64,000 bases of DNA, from NCBI RefSeq assembly GCF_000444995.1, contig NC_022041.1:1648001-1712000 (forward strand), given 5' to 3'. This DNA is from Paracoccus aminophilus JCM 7686. GTDB taxonomy: Bacteria; Pseudomonadota; Alphaproteobacteria; Rhodobacterales; Rhodobacteraceae. Made by a program: the position numbers and the translations under genes. Of this stretch, positions 53,915-63,933 are shown one piece after another; the stretch's first letter is position 1; each line of letters opens with the position of its first letter. The notes under the pieces are model-generated. The model searched no databases, was not told the DNA's origin, and worked only from the letters and a program-made list of their open reading frames with translations.

Positions 53915-54802
53915 TCAGGGCATGCTGTCCTCTTGCGCAAGAGCCATCAGCCAATTGCGGAAAACGCCTTGGGCCGCCTTCCCCGGCGCCTTGCCCGCCG
54001 CCAAAAGCACATAGCTGCTGCCGTCTTGCCGAAAGCTCAAGGGCGCGGCCAGCAGGCCGTTGCGCAGATCGTCGCGCACGAGATGCCACGGGCCGATCGC
54101 CACGCCGAGACCGGCGATCGCGGCCTGAAGGCTGAAATAGAAATGCTCGAATTGCTGCTCGGGATGGGCCGCGAGCCCCTCGCGCGACAGACCTGACCAA
54201 TCGCGCCAGGCCGAGGACCGGGTGCGGCTGTGCAGAAGCGGCGCATCGGAGCGCAACTGGCCTTGATCGAAAAACCGCGTTTGTAGATCCGGGCGGCAGA
54301 CCGGCCCGATCCATTCGGCAAAGAGAAACTCCGCCGGATATGAGGCGGGCAGATCGAAATCGTCACGCCGGATCGCGAGATCAATGCCATCCCCAAGCGC
54401 CACGGGCCCACCGCCCGCGACCAGACGGATATCGCATTCGGGATGCCGGGCGTGAAACCCGGCCATGCGGGGAATGAGCCAGCGCATCATCAGCGTCGGC
54501 TCGCAAGAGACGGTCACCGGGGCCTGAATTCGGGCGGCTCGGATGCTCTGGATCGCGCCCTCGATATGGTCGAACCCATAGGCCACCGCCTGCGCGAGCT
54601 GTCGCCCGTCATCTGTCAGAAAAACCGCTCGATTCCGCCGAACGAAAAGCGCGGTCCCCAGATCCTCCTCAAGCAGCCTGACCGCCCGCGAGATCGCACC
54701 ATGGGTCAAATTAAGCTGATCCGCGGCCTTGCTGAAGCTTTCCAGCTCGGCTGCGGCGCGAAAGCATTCAAGCGCGGGAAGAGAGGTGATCTGGCGTCTC
54801 AT
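53915..54802 (-). CDS. LysR-family regulator (GcvA-like)
   Basis: 295 residues. Starts MRRQITSLPALECFRAAAELESFSKAADQLNLTHGAISRAV in form typical of GcvA-like proteins, with effector domain motifs CDIRLVAGGGPVALGDGIDLAIR and FYFSLQAAIAGLGVAIGPWHLV. It faces away from a LysE exporter gene, 93 bases apart, the arrangement of ArgP/LysG-LysE pairs, so it probably senses the amino acid exported. Confidence 0.9.
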   Translation of the reverse strand: MRRQITSLPALECFRAAAELESFSKAADQLNLTHGAISRAVRLLEEDLGTALFVRRNRAVFLTDDGRQLAQAVAYGFDHIEGAIQSIRAARIQAPVTVSCEPTLMMRWLIPRMAGFHARHPECDIRLVAGGGPVALGDGIDLAIRRDDFDLPASYPAEFLFAEWIGPVCRPDLQTRFFDQGQLRSDAPLLHSRTRSSAWRDWSGLSREGLAAHPEQQFEHFYFSLQAAIAGLGVAIGPWHLVRDDLRNGLLAAPLSFRQDGSSYVLLAAGKAPGKAAQGVFRNWLMALAQEDSMP

Positions 54803-54895
54803 CTGTCAGATTTGATCACAGATCCTGTCAGAAGTCATCGTTTTTCCAAAGCCCGCCGCAAAGCTATCAGCAGGTCACCACCACAGGAGGGTTTC

Positions 54896-55516
54896 ATGGC
54901 CGAATGGCTTGCTGTCATCACGATCACGGCGCTCGCCGTCATCAGTCCGGGGCCGGATTTTGCCATGGCCTCACGCAATGCGCTGACGCAATCGCATCGC
55001 GCAGGCATCCTCACGGCTCTGGGCATCGGCGCGGGCGTCCTTGTTCATGTCAGCTATACGCTGCTGGGCCTCGGCATTTTGCTTCACCAATCGCCGCAGT
55101 TGTTCGCAGTCATGAAGGTCATCGGCGCCGCCTATCTGATCTGGCTCGGCGCCAAGATGCTGCTGCGCCGCCCTGTCCCGGACGCCAGCACGACGCCGCC
55201 CGCGCCCCTTTCCGATGGAAGCGCCTTTCGCATGGGATTTTGGACCAATGCCCTGAACCCCAAGACCGCGATCTTCATCATCAGCCTCTTTAGCCAGATC
55301 GTCAGCGCGGCGACGCCGCTTGCGACCCGGCTGGCCTATGGAGGCTTTGTCTCGCTCGCCCATGTGCTGTGGTTTTCGGCGGTCGCGCTGTTCCTTGGCG
55401 CGGCGCAGCTGCGCCGCAAATTGCTCGGGACCGCCCATTGGATCGACCGGGCCTTCGGGCTGGCGTTGATCGGCTTTGGTCTGGGCCTGACGCTTTCCGA
55501 TCTGGCGATTGCGTGA
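54896..55516 (+). CDS. LysE/RhtB-family amino acid exporter
   Basis: 206 residues, ATG at 54896 after CAGGAGGG. LysE family pattern with about six membrane helices and the conserved N-terminal ISPGPDFAMASRNAL; also YLIWLGAKMLLRRP and MGFWTNALNPKTAIF. Exports an amino acid or homoserine lactone-like compound. Divergent from the LysR gene at 53915. Confidence 0.92.
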   Translation: MAEWLAVITITALAVISPGPDFAMASRNALTQSHRAGILTALGIGAGVLVHVSYTLLGLGILLHQSPQLFAVMKVIGAAYLIWLGAKMLLRRPVPDASTTPPAPLSDGSAFRMGFWTNALNPKTAIFIISLFSQIVSAATPLATRLAYGGFVSLAHVLWFSAVALFLGAAQLRRKLLGTAHWIDRAFGLALIGFGLGLTLSDLAIA

Positions 55517-55664
55517 CGGGCGCGCGCGGCACATAATCGACGCGGGTGGCCGATCATGGCGCCAGACCGGCCCACCCAGCGCCAAATCGTGAAGCCCTCC
55601 CCTTGGGCAAAGGTCGATCCGCCAGGACCGCCCGCCCCTTGACGCCTTGTGAGAAGGATCAATC

Positions 55665-56075
55665 ATGTCAGCCGAGAACAAAGAGGTGGTTCGCCGCTTC
55701 AACATCGAGGTCATTCAAAATGGGAACGAGGCGATATTCCATGCCTTGATCGCGCCCGATTTCGTCAACCATTCAGCACCTGCGGGCATGCCGAACGGCC
55801 CGGAAAGCATGTGGAACACCTTCCAGAACATTCTTCGCCCGGCTCTCTCGAACCTGAGGGTGGCGATACATGATCAGATCGCCGAGGAAGACAAGGTCAC
55901 AACCCGAAAGACCATTAGCGGCGTGCATACCGGAACCCTGCTGGGAATTCCCGCAACAGGTCGAGAGATTGCCATCAGCGTTATCGATATCGTGCGGGTG
56001 CAAAACGGCAAATATGCCGAGCATTGGGGCTTGAACACCCTGTCGAATGTTCTCGCGGCCCTTTCAAAGACTTGA
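55665..56075 (+). CDS. SnoaL-like polyketide-cyclase family protein
   Basis: 136 residues, RBS GAGAAGGATC. The pattern FVNHSAPAGMPNGPESMW and VTTRKTISGVHTGTLLGIPATG is that of the ester-cyclase/SnoaL group. Small alpha+beta barrel of unknown substrate. Stands alone after the LysE gene. Confidence 0.87.
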   Translation: MSAENKEVVRRFNIEVIQNGNEAIFHALIAPDFVNHSAPAGMPNGPESMWNTFQNILRPALSNLRVAIHDQIAEEDKVTTRKTISGVHTGTLLGIPATGREIAISVIDIVRVQNGKYAEHWGLNTLSNVLAALSKT

Positions 56076-56496
56076 TGCGCATAGGGTGCATGTCGAAATG
56101 CATCAGGTGTTTTCTGGCATGGCTCAATCCGGGCGGTGACATCCGCCTCGCCGGGCCGGAGCAACGGATCGGCTCGGTCTGATGCGGTTGAAAAGCCCTT
56201 CGCCTGATTGGTGGCAGGCCTTCCGATGCGCTTGGACGATGGCGCGCGATCCTAGGAAGGCAAAACCCATCCCCGGCTGGTCTATCCATCCGATCTCGCG
56301 AGGCATGTTCCGCCCGATCACCTCACCCGGGCCGCGACCGCATCCGGCCCTCTCCCGCCGCAGGATCTGTCCATTTGTCGACAAATCTTGTCCTGTTCCT
56401 TGACCCTGCGCTCCGCCAGTTTTCCAAGGAGAGGGAGCGAAATCGTCAATGCAGCTTCCACGACTGTCACCCGGACCGAACTGGAAGGCCGATTTC
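56076..56496. promoter_or_regulatory. long leader of the Ldh/ABC operon
   Basis: About 420 bases without a credible gene on either strand; the right part contains the palindrome at 56373 and probably the operon promoter. The left part, 56076-56370, shows no recognisable domain. Confidence 0.4.
56373..56386. promoter_or_regulatory. GntR-type palindrome ATTTGTCGACAAAT
   Basis: Perfect 14-base dyad, about 110 bases before the Ldh gene. The core TTGTCGACAA resembles sites of FCD-type GntR repressors. A candidate regulator gene begins just after this operon (63934), but that link is a guess. Confidence 0.55.
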
Positions 56497-57522
56497 ATGG
56501 ATGTCTCCGTCAAGGCCGACGCGCCGATCTGCACACTCACGCTCGAGGATATGGCCGCGCTCTGCTGCCGGGCCTTGCGAAAGGCCGGAGCCGCGCGCCC
56601 CGTTGCTGAAGCGGTCGCGCGCTCGATCACCAAGGCCGAGCGGGATGGCTCGGTGTCGCATGGCTTCTTCCGGCTGCAAGGCTTCATCGCCTCCTTGCAA
56701 AGCGGCAAGGTGAGCGGCGATGCCGCGCCGCTTCTCTCGCGCCCTGCCGCCTCTGTCCTGCTCTGCGATGCGCAGACCCTCCCCGCGCCCTATGCTCTGG
56801 AGCTCGCAATGCCCGAGCTCATCGCCATTGCGCGCGACAGCGGGATGGCCGCTTTGGTGATGCGCAACTCCGCCCATTTCGCCGCGCTCTGGCCCGAGGT
56901 CGAGATGCTGGCCGAGGCGGGTCTGGTCGGTCTGGCCTGCACGACCTATCTGCCAGCGGTCGCGCCATTCGGTGCCCGGGAAAAGCTCTTCGGCACCAAT
57001 CCCCTGGCCTTTGCCTGGCCGCGTCCGGGCAAGGCGCCGATGGTCTTTGACATGGCGACCTCGGCGCGCGCGCTTGGCGATGTCCAGCTCGCGGCGCGCG
57101 CGGGACATCAGCTTGATCCGGGTGTCGGGCTGACGGCGGCGGGCGATCCGACCTGCGATCCGAACGAGGTGCTCGCGGGCAGCCTCCTGCCCTTCGGCGG
57201 CTACAAGGGTGCGGCGCTTTCCTTGATGATCGAGCTCGTGGCCGGGGCGCTGCTTGGGCAGAAAGGCAGCGCCTCGACGGCCGAGAGCGACAATCGCGAT
57301 GGCGGGCCACCGCCGCGGGGCGAGCTGATCCTCGCATTCGACCCCGAGGCCCTCTCGGGCGGGCAGTGGCAGGAGGAGGCCGAGCGGCTGTTTGCGCGGC
57401 TCGAAGGACAGCCGGGCCTGCGCCTGCCCGGCGCGCGCCGCCACCAGAACCGCGCGACCACGACCGAGGTGAGGGTCGATCCCGCCTTGCTCGCCACGAT
57501 CCGGGCCTTCTGCGAGAGCTGA
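56497..57522 (+). CDS. Ldh-family oxidoreductase (delta1-piperideine/pyrroline-2-carboxylate reductase-like)
   Basis: 341 residues, ATG at 56497 after TGGAAGG. It has the fold of the malate/L-sulfolactate/Ldh2 family: VSHGFFRLQGFIASL, MRNSAHFAALWPEVEMLAEAGL, FGTNPLAFAWPRPG and LLPFGGYKGAALSLMIELV. These enzymes reduce cyclic imino acids or oxidise 2-hydroxyacids with NAD(P)H. In the same direction and 47 bases ahead of the peptide-type ABC importer genes; a cyclic amino acid such as a proline derivative is a plausible substrate. Confidence 0.85.
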   Translation: MDVSVKADAPICTLTLEDMAALCCRALRKAGAARPVAEAVARSITKAERDGSVSHGFFRLQGFIASLQSGKVSGDAAPLLSRPAASVLLCDAQTLPAPYALELAMPELIAIARDSGMAALVMRNSAHFAALWPEVEMLAEAGLVGLACTTYLPAVAPFGAREKLFGTNPLAFAWPRPGKAPMVFDMATSARALGDVQLAARAGHQLDPGVGLTAAGDPTCDPNEVLAGSLLPFGGYKGAALSLMIELVAGALLGQKGSASTAESDNRDGGPPPRGELILAFDPEALSGGQWQEEAERLFARLEGQPGLRLPGARRHQNRATTTEVRVDPALLATIRAFCES

Positions 57523-57569
57523 AACCACCGCGCAATTCAGGGACAACAACCACATCAGGGAGGATGGGG

Positions 57570-59132
57570 ATGAAAGGACTATTGTCTGTCGCGATCGCGG
57601 CAGGGCTTTGGGGGACGACCGCCTTGGCCGAGGTCACGGTCAATTCGGTCATGCAATCGGGCTTGCGCATTCTTGACCCGGTCATCACCACGACCTTCAT
57701 CACGCGCTATCATGGCTTCATGATCTACGACACGCTGATCGCGCAGGATGCAGCACTCGAGCCGCGTCCGCAGATGGCCGATTGGACGGTGTCCGAGGAC
57801 GGTCGCCGCTATACGTTCCGCCTGCGCGACGGGCTCAAGTTTCATGACGGGGCCGAGGTCACATCGGCCGATGTCGTGTCCTCAATCCGGCGATGGGGGC
57901 AGAAGGACGCAGGCGGGCAAGTGATCTTCGAGCGGACCGAGGCGCTCGAAACGCCCGATGCGCGCACCATCGTCTGGACCTTGCGCCGCCCCATGCCCTC
58001 GATGCTGGCGATCCTGTCCAAGCAATCCTCCTTGCCGCTGTTCATCATGCCCGCCCGGGTCGCCGCGACGCCCGCGGATCAAGCGATCACCGATTACACC
58101 GGCTCGGGGCCCTTCAAGCTGGTCACCTCGGAATTCCGGCCCGGCGTCAGCGTCACCTATGAGAAATTCGCCGACTACCAGCCCCGCCCAGAGCCCGCCG
58201 ATGGTCTTGCAGGCGGCAAGGTCGTCAATGTCGACCGGGTCAAATGGATCAATATGCCCGATATCCAGACCGCGGTCGGTGCGATTTCGAGCGGTGAGAT
58301 CGACTATATCGAGCAGATGCCCGTCGATCTCCTGCCGCTGGTCGAGGGCGATCCGAATGTCATCGTCGAGAACCGCGCCAATTCCGAGATGCAGATCATG
58401 GCGCGCATGAATTTCATCCACCCGCCCTTCGACAATCCCCTGATCCGACAGGCCGCGCTCGAGGCGGTCTCTCAGGCGCCGGTTCTGGCGGCCATCGTCG
58501 GCGATGAGCGGTATTATCGCACCTGCGGCGCGGTTCTTGGCTGCGACACGCCCTATGGCAGCGAGGCGGAAAGCGCGAGCCTCACCGAGGGCAGCGGCCT
58601 GAAAAAGGCCAAGGCCCTGCTGAAAGACGCGGGCTATGACGGCACGCCCGTGGTCTTTCTGGCTCCCACCGACAATGCCTCCCTTGCGACCCAGCCGGTG
58701 ACGGTGGCGCAGATGCTGCGCAATGCGGGCTTCACGGTCGAGTTGCAGTCGATGGATTGGCAGACCCTGGTGTCGCGCCGCGCCAGTCAGGCCGCGCCGC
58801 GCGACGGGGGCTGGAACATGTTCGTCACCAATTGGATGGTCATCGACATTGCCAATCCGATCACCAATGCCATGCTGAACGGCAATGGCAGCGACGCCTG
58901 GTTCGGCTGGCCCAATGATGCGGTGATCGAGGCGCTCAAGGCGAATTTTACCGATACGGAAGCGCTTGAGGACCGGCGCAAGATCGGCGCGCAGATCCAA
59001 AGCCATGCCCTTGACAACGTTCTGGAAATTCCCCTGGGGCAATATACGCTTCCTCAGGCCCGCCGCGCCACGATCACCGAGATGATCGATGCCCCGACGC
59101 CGGTCTTCTGGAACCTGCACAAAGCAGAATAG
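57570..59132 (+). CDS. dipeptide/oligopeptide-type ABC substrate-binding protein
   Basis: 520 residues; ATG 57570 is preferred to 57564 because the AGGGAGG RBS is correctly spaced only for it. Signal peptide LLSVAIAAGLWGTTALA. Family 5 binding protein with RYTFRLRDGLKFHDGAEVTS and SGPFKLVTSEFRPG. Two permeases, a double ATPase and an M20 hydrolase follow, so it delivers a peptide-like ligand, probably acylated, to the importer. Confidence 0.92.
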   Translation: MKGLLSVAIAAGLWGTTALAEVTVNSVMQSGLRILDPVITTTFITRYHGFMIYDTLIAQDAALEPRPQMADWTVSEDGRRYTFRLRDGLKFHDGAEVTSADVVSSIRRWGQKDAGGQVIFERTEALETPDARTIVWTLRRPMPSMLAILSKQSSLPLFIMPARVAATPADQAITDYTGSGPFKLVTSEFRPGVSVTYEKFADYQPRPEPADGLAGGKVVNVDRVKWINMPDIQTAVGAISSGEIDYIEQMPVDLLPLVEGDPNVIVENRANSEMQIMARMNFIHPPFDNPLIRQAALEAVSQAPVLAAIVGDERYYRTCGAVLGCDTPYGSEAESASLTEGSGLKKAKALLKDAGYDGTPVVFLAPTDNASLATQPVTVAQMLRNAGFTVELQSMDWQTLVSRRASQAAPRDGGWNMFVTNWMVIDIANPITNAMLNGNGSDAWFGWPNDAVIEALKANFTDTEALEDRRKIGAQIQSHALDNVLEIPLGQYTLPQARRATITEMIDAPTPVFWNLHKAE

Positions 59133-59141
59133 CCGCAGAGC

Positions 59142-59168
59142 GACCGGGGAAGCTCGGCGCCCCCGGTC
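59142..59168 (+). other. intercistronic stem-loop after binding-protein gene
   Basis: 8-bp stem GACCGGGG / CCCCGGTC with an 11-base loop, 10 bases past the stop. No T-run. Such hairpins often protect the binding-protein mRNA and lower expression of the permease genes. Confidence 0.55.
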
Positions 59169-59191
59169 CGCCCGTCTTCGAGGAAAACCTG

Positions 59192-60133
59192 ATGTTTGGA
59201 TATATGTTGCGGCGCGCGCTGGCCGTGCTGCCAGTGATGATGCTTGTCGCGCTCTTTGTCTTCCTTCTGCTCCGCCTTTCTCCGGGTGATCCGGCCGCGA
59301 TCATTGCGGGCGATATGGCAACGCCCGCCCAGCTTGCACAGATCCGCGAGCTCATGGGGCTCAATCAGCCGCTTTATCTGCAATTCTTCATCTGGCTTGG
59401 AGATCTGCTGCGCGGTGATCTCGGCGTCTCGCTGATCTCGCACACGCCCGTCGCGCAGATGATCGCTGACCGCATCGGGCCGACGCTCTCGATTGCGCTG
59501 CTGACCATGCTGATCTCGATCCTCCTCGCGATCCCGATGGGCATTCTTGCGGCATGGCGGCACCGCAAACTGGTCGATCATCTGGTCATGACCTTTTCCG
59601 TTCTCGGCTTTTCGGTCCCGGTTTTCGTCACGGGCTATGTCTTCGTGCTGGTCTTCTCGCTCAAGCTCGGCTGGTTTCCGGTGCAGGGCTTCACGCCGAT
59701 CAGCGCGGGGCTCTGGCCCTTTCTCAAGACTGCGACCCTGCCCGCGCTGACGCTCACCACGATCTATGTCGCGCTGACCGCCAGAATGACGCGCGCCAAT
59801 CTGCTTGACGTGCTGGGCGAGGATTATATCCGCACCGCCCGCGCCAAGGGCGGCTCGGAGATGCGGGTGCTGTTTCGCCATGCGCTGAAAAACGCAGCCG
59901 TGCCCATCCTGACCGTCATCGGCACGGGCTTTGCACTGCTCATCGGCGGGGTGGTCGTCACCGAGACGGTGTTCAACATCCCCGGCATCGGTCGCCTGAC
60001 GGTCGATGCGATCCTGGCGCGCGACTATCCGGTCATTCAGGCGGTGATCCTGCTGACCAGCTTTCTCTATGTCCTGATCAACCTGATCATCGACCTGAGC
60101 TACAGCCTCTTTGATCCGAGGATACGTTACTGA
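59192..60133 (+). CDS. peptide ABC permease (DppB type)
   Basis: 313 residues with six membrane helices. Begins MFGYMLRRALAVLPVMMLVAL, the usual DppB start, and has the EAA loop near DYIRTARAKGGSEMRVLFRHALKNA. RBS GAGGAAAACC. Stop overlaps the next start (TGATG). Confidence 0.94.
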   Translation: MFGYMLRRALAVLPVMMLVALFVFLLLRLSPGDPAAIIAGDMATPAQLAQIRELMGLNQPLYLQFFIWLGDLLRGDLGVSLISHTPVAQMIADRIGPTLSIALLTMLISILLAIPMGILAAWRHRKLVDHLVMTFSVLGFSVPVFVTGYVFVLVFSLKLGWFPVQGFTPISAGLWPFLKTATLPALTLTTIYVALTARMTRANLLDVLGEDYIRTARAKGGSEMRVLFRHALKNAAVPILTVIGTGFALLIGGVVVTETVFNIPGIGRLTVDAILARDYPVIQAVILLTSFLYVLINLIIDLSYSLFDPRIRY

Positions 60134-61008
60134 TGACAGAGATCTCGAAAATCGGGATGGAGGGCGCGCCGCTTGGCCGGGCCCCTCGCATCTCGCAGCT
60201 CGGCACAGCGGCGAAAGTCGCGCTGGCGATCCTCGTGGCGATCCTCTTGCTGACCGCGATCGCGCCCTGGATCGCGCCCCATGATCCGCTGTTGATGGAC
60301 CCGCTTGCCCGGCTCAAGGGGCCAAGCCTCGCCCATCCTCTGGGGACCGACAATTTCGGGCGCGATCTTCTGAGCCGGATCATGATCGGCGGGCGTCTTT
60401 CGCTGATGATCGGGGTGGCGACCGCCTGTATCTCGGTCGGGCTGGGGCTGGTTCTTGGCCTGATCGCGGGCTTTTTCCGCCGGGCCGATGCGCTCATCAT
60501 GCGGTTGATGGATGCGCTGATGGCGATCCCCTCGATCCTTCTGGCCATCGCGCTGGTGGCGCTGAATGGCGCCTCGGTCGGCTCGGTGATTGCGGCGATC
60601 ACGCTGCCCGAGATCCCGCGCGTGGTGCGCGTTGTCCGGGCGGTGATCCTGAGCGCGCGCGAAGAGCCCTATGTCGAGGCGGCGATCTCGCTTGGTTCGC
60701 GCACGCCCCTGATCCTCTTTCGCCATCTCCTGCCCAATACGCTCGCCCCACTGATCGTGCAGGGCACCTATATCCTCGCCTCGGCGATCCTGGCCGAGGC
60801 GGTCCTGTCCTTTCTGGGCGCGGGCGTCAGCACCGAGACCCCGACCTGGGGCAATATCATGGCCGAGGGGCGGATGTTTTTCCGCATCAAGCCCGAGCTC
60901 ATCCTGTTTCCGGGGCTGGTGCTCTCGCTCTGCATCCTGTCGGTCAATCTGCTCGGCGATGCCGCCCGCGACATGCTGGACCCCCGGCTGCGCAAATCCG
61001 CGAGGTAA
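60133..61008 (+). CDS. peptide ABC permease (DppC type)
   Basis: 291 residues. DppC pattern: N-terminal helix after a cytoplasmic tail, then HPLGTDNFGRDLLSRIMIGGR and the EAA loop EEPYVEAAISLGSRTPLILFRH. Forms the heterodimeric channel with the preceding permease. Only 3 bases separate it from the ATPase gene. Confidence 0.95.
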   Translation: MTEISKIGMEGAPLGRAPRISQLGTAAKVALAILVAILLLTAIAPWIAPHDPLLMDPLARLKGPSLAHPLGTDNFGRDLLSRIMIGGRLSLMIGVATACISVGLGLVLGLIAGFFRRADALIMRLMDALMAIPSILLAIALVALNGASVGSVIAAITLPEIPRVVRVVRAVILSAREEPYVEAAISLGSRTPLILFRHLLPNTLAPLIVQGTYILASAILAEAVLSFLGAGVSTETPTWGNIMAEGRMFFRIKPELILFPGLVLSLCILSVNLLGDAARDMLDPRLRKSAR

Positions 61009-61011
61009 ATC

Positions 61012-62682
61012 ATGCAGTTCAAATCACGCTCATTCGACGCGGCCGAGACCGCCGTCGAGATCAAGGGGCTCGAGATCGCGACGGTGGACGCGGGCGGGGC
61101 AAAGTCGGTCCTCCACGGCATTGATCTGCGGATCCGCAAGGGCGAGACGGTCTGCCTCGTCGGCGAATCCGGCTCGGGCAAATCCGTCACATCGCTTGCG
61201 GTGATGCAGCTGCTGCCCGCCTCGCTTGCGGTGGCCGCAGGCGCGATCAATCTGCAGGGACAAAACCTCCTCTCCCTCGGTCCCGGGCAATTGCGCGCGC
61301 TGCGCGCGGCGCATGTGGCGATGATCTTTCAAGAGCCGATGACCGCGCTCAATCCGGTTCTGCGCGTCGGCGATCAGATTGCCGAGGTGCTGGCGATCCA
61401 CACCGCGCTCTCTCCCGGCGCGCGGCGCAAGCGGGTGCTGGCCATTCTCGATCAGGTCCATCTTCCCGATGTCGAGCGGGTCTATCGCAGCTATCCCCAT
61501 CAGCTCTCGGGCGGCCAGCGTCAGCGCATCATGATCGCCATGGCCCTCGTTCTCGAGCCGGTCCTGCTGATCGCCGACGAGCCGACGACCGCGCTGGATG
61601 TCACGACGCAAAAGCAGATCCTGACCCTGATCGACGAGCTTCAGCAGAAATTCGGCACGGCCGTCCTGTTCATCACCCATGACATGGGCGTCGTCGCCGA
61701 GATCGCCGATACGGTCCATGTCATGCGCCACGGCCAGATGATCGAACACGGCGCCGTGCGCCCGCTGCTGAGCGCGCCGCGGCAGGACTATACCCGCCAC
61801 CTGCTGGCCGCCGTCCCGAGCCTTGCGCCGCGCCCTGCCCGGCCTCCGAGCCATGACATCTTGCTGCGCGTCGCGGGGCTCGACAAGCGCTATGGCCCGA
61901 CGGGCAGCAAGCTGGTCCATGCGGTCAAGGATGTGGGTTTCACCCTCTCTCGCGGCCGCACGCTGGGGATCGTCGGCGAATCCGGCTCGGGAAAATCGAC
62001 GCTTGCGCGCTGCATCATGCGCCTGATCAGCCCGAGCGCGGGTCGGATCGAGCTGATGGGGACGGATATTGCGCCCCTCTCCCCCAGGGCGCTCCGGCCC
62101 CATCGCCGCAAGCTGCAGGTGGTGTTTCAAGATCCGATGCGCTCGCTCAACCCGCGTTGGACGATCGGGGATTGTCTGGTGGAGGGCCCGGTGAATTATG
62201 GCACGCCGCGCGCGGAAGCCTTAAAGGAGGCGGCCCGGATGATCGAGATCGTGGGCCTGCCGCGCGATGCGCTCCACCGTTATCCGCATATGTTCTCGGG
62301 CGGCCAGCGTCAGCGGATCGCGATTGCGCGCGCCGTGATGATGAAGCCCGATGTGCTGATCGCCGATGAGGCGGTTTCGGCGCTCGATGTCTCGGTTCAG
62401 GCGCAGGTGTTGCAACTTTTCGATGATCTGCAGGCCGAGCTCGGGCTTGGCATTCTCTTCATCACCCATGACCTGCGCGTCGCCGCCCAGATCTGCGACG
62501 ATGTCCTGGTGATGAGGCATGGCGAGGCGCTCGAATATGGTGCAGCGGGTCAGGTTCTGGGCGCGCCCGAGCATGATTATACCCGCGCGCTGATCGAGGC
62601 CGCGCCGGGGCGGGGTTGGGATTTCCGCAATTTCAGGCCGCTTCCCCTGCGCCTACAAGCCGGGGGCCTTAATGAACGGTGA
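61012..62682 (+). CDS. fused peptide ABC ATPase (DppD-DppF type)
   Basis: 556 residues with two complete nucleotide-binding domains. First: Walker A GESGSGKS, signature [12 protein letters not shown], Walker [13 protein letters not shown]. Second: Walker [14 protein letters not shown], signature [12 protein letters not shown], Walker [13 protein letters not shown]. The linker is at about 265-285. Separate dppD and dppF genes are more common; the fusion is seen in GsiA-like importers. The second Walker B has DEA where DEP is usual. Stop region overlaps the M20 gene by 11 bases. Confidence 0.95.
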   Translation: MQFKSRSFDAAETAVEIKGLEIATVDAGGAKSVLHGIDLRIRKGETVCLVGESGSGKSVTSLAVMQLLPASLAVAAGAINLQGQNLLSLGPGQLRALRAAHVAMIFQEPMTALNPVLRVGDQIAEVLAIHTALSPGARRKRVLAILDQVHLPDVERVYRSYPHQLSGGQRQRIMIAMALVLEPVLLIADEPTTALDVTTQKQILTLIDELQQKFGTAVLFITHDMGVVAEIADTVHVMRHGQMIEHGAVRPLLSAPRQDYTRHLLAAVPSLAPRPARPPSHDILLRVAGLDKRYGPTGSKLVHAVKDVGFTLSRGRTLGIVGESGSGKSTLARCIMRLISPSAGRIELMGTDIAPLSPRALRPHRRKLQVVFQDPMRSLNPRWTIGDCLVEGPVNYGTPRAEALKEAARMIEIVGLPRDALHRYPHMFSGGQRQRIAIARAVMMKPDVLIADEAVSALDVSVQAQVLQLFDDLQAELGLGILFITHDLRVAAQICDDVLVMRHGEALEYGAAGQVLGAPEHDYTRALIEAAPGRGWDFRNFRPLPLRLQAGGLNER

Positions 62683-63826
62683 CACCCTTGCCCTGCTCGA
62701 GCGGCTGATCGGCTTTCCCTCGATCTCGCGCGACAGCAATTTGCCGCTGATCGAGTTTCTCGAAAGCTATCTCGCCGGATTTGGCATTCCCGCGACGCGG
62801 GTTCCAAGCCCCTGCGGACAAAAGGCGAGCCTCTATGCGAGCATTGGCCCCAGGGTTGCGGGGGGCGTCATCCTCTCGGGCCATACCGATGTCGTGCCGG
62901 TCGAGGGGCAGGACTGGCATTCCGACCCATGGCGTCTGACCAGGCGTGAGGGGCGGCTGATCGGCCGCGGCACCTGCGACATGAAGGGCTTTCTGGCCGT
63001 GGTTCTTGGTCTTCTGCCCCGGATGATCGCCGCCGGGCTGAGGCGTCCGATCCACCTCGCCTTGTCTCATGACGAGGAGTTGGGCTGCGCCGGGGCGGAT
63101 GCTCTGGTGCGCGAGATGATGCGCCATCTTCCCCCGGTCGCCGGGGTCATCGTGGGCGAGCCGACGATGATGCGCGTGGTCTCGGCCCATAAGGGCATGC
63201 TCGGGTTTCGCACCGTCCTGCGCGGCCATCCCACCCATTCCTCGCTGATCAATCAGGGTGTTTCTGCGGTGATGTGCGCGGCCGATCTGATCGCCTGGCA
63301 CAACCGGCGAAACGAGGAGAATGCCTTTCGCCTTCCCCCCGCGCAGGCGGCGGGCGGCTTTGATGTGCCTTTCACCTCGCTCCATGTCGGGATGATCGAG
63401 GGCGGCAATGCGATCAACACCACTGCGCATCATTGCGCCTTCACCTCGGAAATTCGTCCCCTTCCGGGCGAGGATGCGTTCTGGAGGGCGGCCTATCTCG
63501 CCAAGGCCGCCGAGATCTCGGACCGCATGAGGCGCAGGCATCGCGATTGCGGCCTCGAGGTCACGCAGGTCATCGACGTGCCCTCGCTCGCGCCGGCGCC
63601 CCCCGCTCTGCCGGGCCTGTCCTTCGGTTTTCTCGACCTCTCGACGACCGAGGCGGTTTCCTACGCGTCCGAAGGCGGCTTCTTTCAGCGCGCGGGCCTT
63701 GCGACCATCGTTTGCGGTCCGGGATCGATCGCGCAAGCGCATCAGCCGGATGAGTTCATCACGCTCGATGAATTGCACCGGGGCGAGAGCTTCATCGCCG
63801 AGGTGATCCGCGCCTTGACCGTCTGA
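62672..63826 (+). CDS. M20-family deacylase/peptidase (ArgE/DapE type)
   Basis: 384 residues. Metal-binding motif SGHTDVVPVEGQDWH, catalytic region GRGTCDMKGFLAVVLG, the Glu pair in SHDEELGCAG, dimerisation domain from about 180 (AHKGMLGFRTVLRGHPTHSS) and a late metal His in AQAHQPDEFI. Annotated relatives are acetylornithine deacetylases; here it lies in a transporter operon, so it more likely hydrolyses the imported acyl- or peptidyl-compound. The start inside the ABC gene implies coupling. Confidence 0.9.
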   Translation: MNGDTLALLERLIGFPSISRDSNLPLIEFLESYLAGFGIPATRVPSPCGQKASLYASIGPRVAGGVILSGHTDVVPVEGQDWHSDPWRLTRREGRLIGRGTCDMKGFLAVVLGLLPRMIAAGLRRPIHLALSHDEELGCAGADALVREMMRHLPPVAGVIVGEPTMMRVVSAHKGMLGFRTVLRGHPTHSSLINQGVSAVMCAADLIAWHNRRNEENAFRLPPAQAAGGFDVPFTSLHVGMIEGGNAINTTAHHCAFTSEIRPLPGEDAFWRAAYLAKAAEISDRMRRRHRDCGLEVTQVIDVPSLAPAPPALPGLSFGFLDLSTTEAVSYASEGGFFQRAGLATIVCGPGSIAQAHQPDEFITLDELHRGESFIAEVIRALTV

Positions 63827-63867
63827 GCAAAGCCTGCCAGTTCCGCTCTGCCCTATGGGGCGCGGCG

Positions 63868-63911
63868 GAATTGGCGCGATAGAATTGGCATGGTGTTTTT
63901 GCAAGAATTGG
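63868..63911. repeat. three direct repeats of GAATTGG
   Basis: GAATTGG at 63868, 63882 and 63905 (spacings 14 and 23), in the space between the M20 gene and a possible next gene at 63934. Looks like a set of regulator sites, but chance cannot be excluded for a 7-mer. Confidence 0.4.
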
Positions 63912-63933
63912 ACGTTCTGAAAGGCCTGCGGCC

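Noticed and set aside
57882..59120. 412-residue minus-strand ORF opposite the binding-protein gene
   Set aside because: No start signal or domain; the plus strand encodes a complete family 5 binding protein.
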